Assembly: GCA_947479055.1 (NCBI GenBank)
Contig: CANJYE010000003.1
Coordinates: forward strand, 30,335-94,334
Reading direction: 5' to 3'
DNA: 64,000 bases
DNA from: Erythrobacteraceae bacterium
GTDB lineage: Bacteria; Pseudomonadota; Alphaproteobacteria; Sphingomonadales; Sphingomonadaceae
The notes beneath the pieces are model-generated. The model saw only the letters and a program-made list of their open reading frames with translations. It was not told the DNA's origin and did not search any database. This document shows, piece by piece, positions 63,946 to 64,000 of this stretch; position 1 is the stretch's first letter, and each line of letters opens with the position of its first letter. The position numbers and the translations under genes were made by a program.

Positions 63946-64000
63946 ATGACGCACCTGTCGGGTGAAAGCGGAACGGGGGATTTGCGGGTCGATTTCGACC
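63946..64000 (+). CDS. Possible start of a divergent gene, truncated by window edge
   Basis: An open frame from ATG 63946 (or in-frame GTG 63931) to the window end, 18 codons: MTHLSGESGTGDLRVDFD. It is divergent from the TonB receptor, a usual place for a regulator or catabolic gene, but too little is visible to name a family or be certain it is coding. Confidence 0.35.
   Translation, partial: MTHLSGESGTGDLRVDFD

Overview
The window reads as chromosomal DNA of an alphaproteobacterium of the order Sphingomonadales, most like Novosphingobium or a close relative. The evidence is high GC with strong third-position bias, three TonB-dependent receptors, small sphingomonad-type proteins (DUF6481, DUF4169), and many acyl-CoA and P450 genes. 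No phage, plasmid backbone, transposase gene or CRISPR array is visible. All identifications come from reading the sequence and from remembered families; no searches were run.

1-2593: housekeeping. The end of an N-carbamoylputrescine amidase, folK with an apparent CTG start, tRNA-Lys(UUU), a DUF6481 protein and a spermidine-synthase-like protein. 2603-4123 is a separate acyl-CoA ligase on the minus strand.

4234-17426: a nitrogen-assimilation locus. A translationally coupled minus-strand operon encodes a NikR-like regulator, two urea-carboxylase-associated proteins (DUF1989), a biotin-dependent urea/guanidine carboxylase and allophanate hydrolase. The two DUF1989 proteins suggest that guanidine, not urea, is the substrate. 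Divergently transcribed permease and ATPase genes lie behind a very good sigma-54 promoter. Their solute-binding lipoprotein is instead in a minus-strand unit behind an unusual fusion of an unknown domain to an isopenicillin-N-synthase-type 2OG-Fe(II) oxygenase, preceded by a LysR gene. The regulator lacks most nickel ligands of NikR and has an operator-like dyad in front of it. This locus is my best candidate for an undescribed system: oxygenase, uptake, carboxylase, deiminase and hydrolase feeding nitrogen from a guanidino compound.

17555-26737: AlgH/YqgE, an RND efflux adaptor and pump, a degenerate SDR, two tiny conserved proteins and two flavoproteins. 26738-29788 holds a TetR gene, a D-aminoacylase-type amidohydrolase and two MITE-like palindromic elements.

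29789-64000: a catabolic region with several operons and regulators. It has three P450s, three acyl-CoA dehydrogenase genes, an acyl-CoA ligase, SDR and PRISE-type reductases, an HpaI-type aldolase coupled to a GlcD-type flavoprotein, a VOC protein, a luciferase-like monooxygenase, an acetoacetate-decarboxylase-like protein, an HSL-type hydrolase, three TonB receptors, and AraC, LysR and GlxA-type regulators. An EmrAB-TolC-type efflux operon sits in the middle. The set fits uptake, hydroxylation, CoA activation, beta-oxidation and ring or C-C cleavage of a hydrophobic, possibly terpenoid or alicyclic, compound. No ferredoxin or ferredoxin reductase for the P450s is present in the window.
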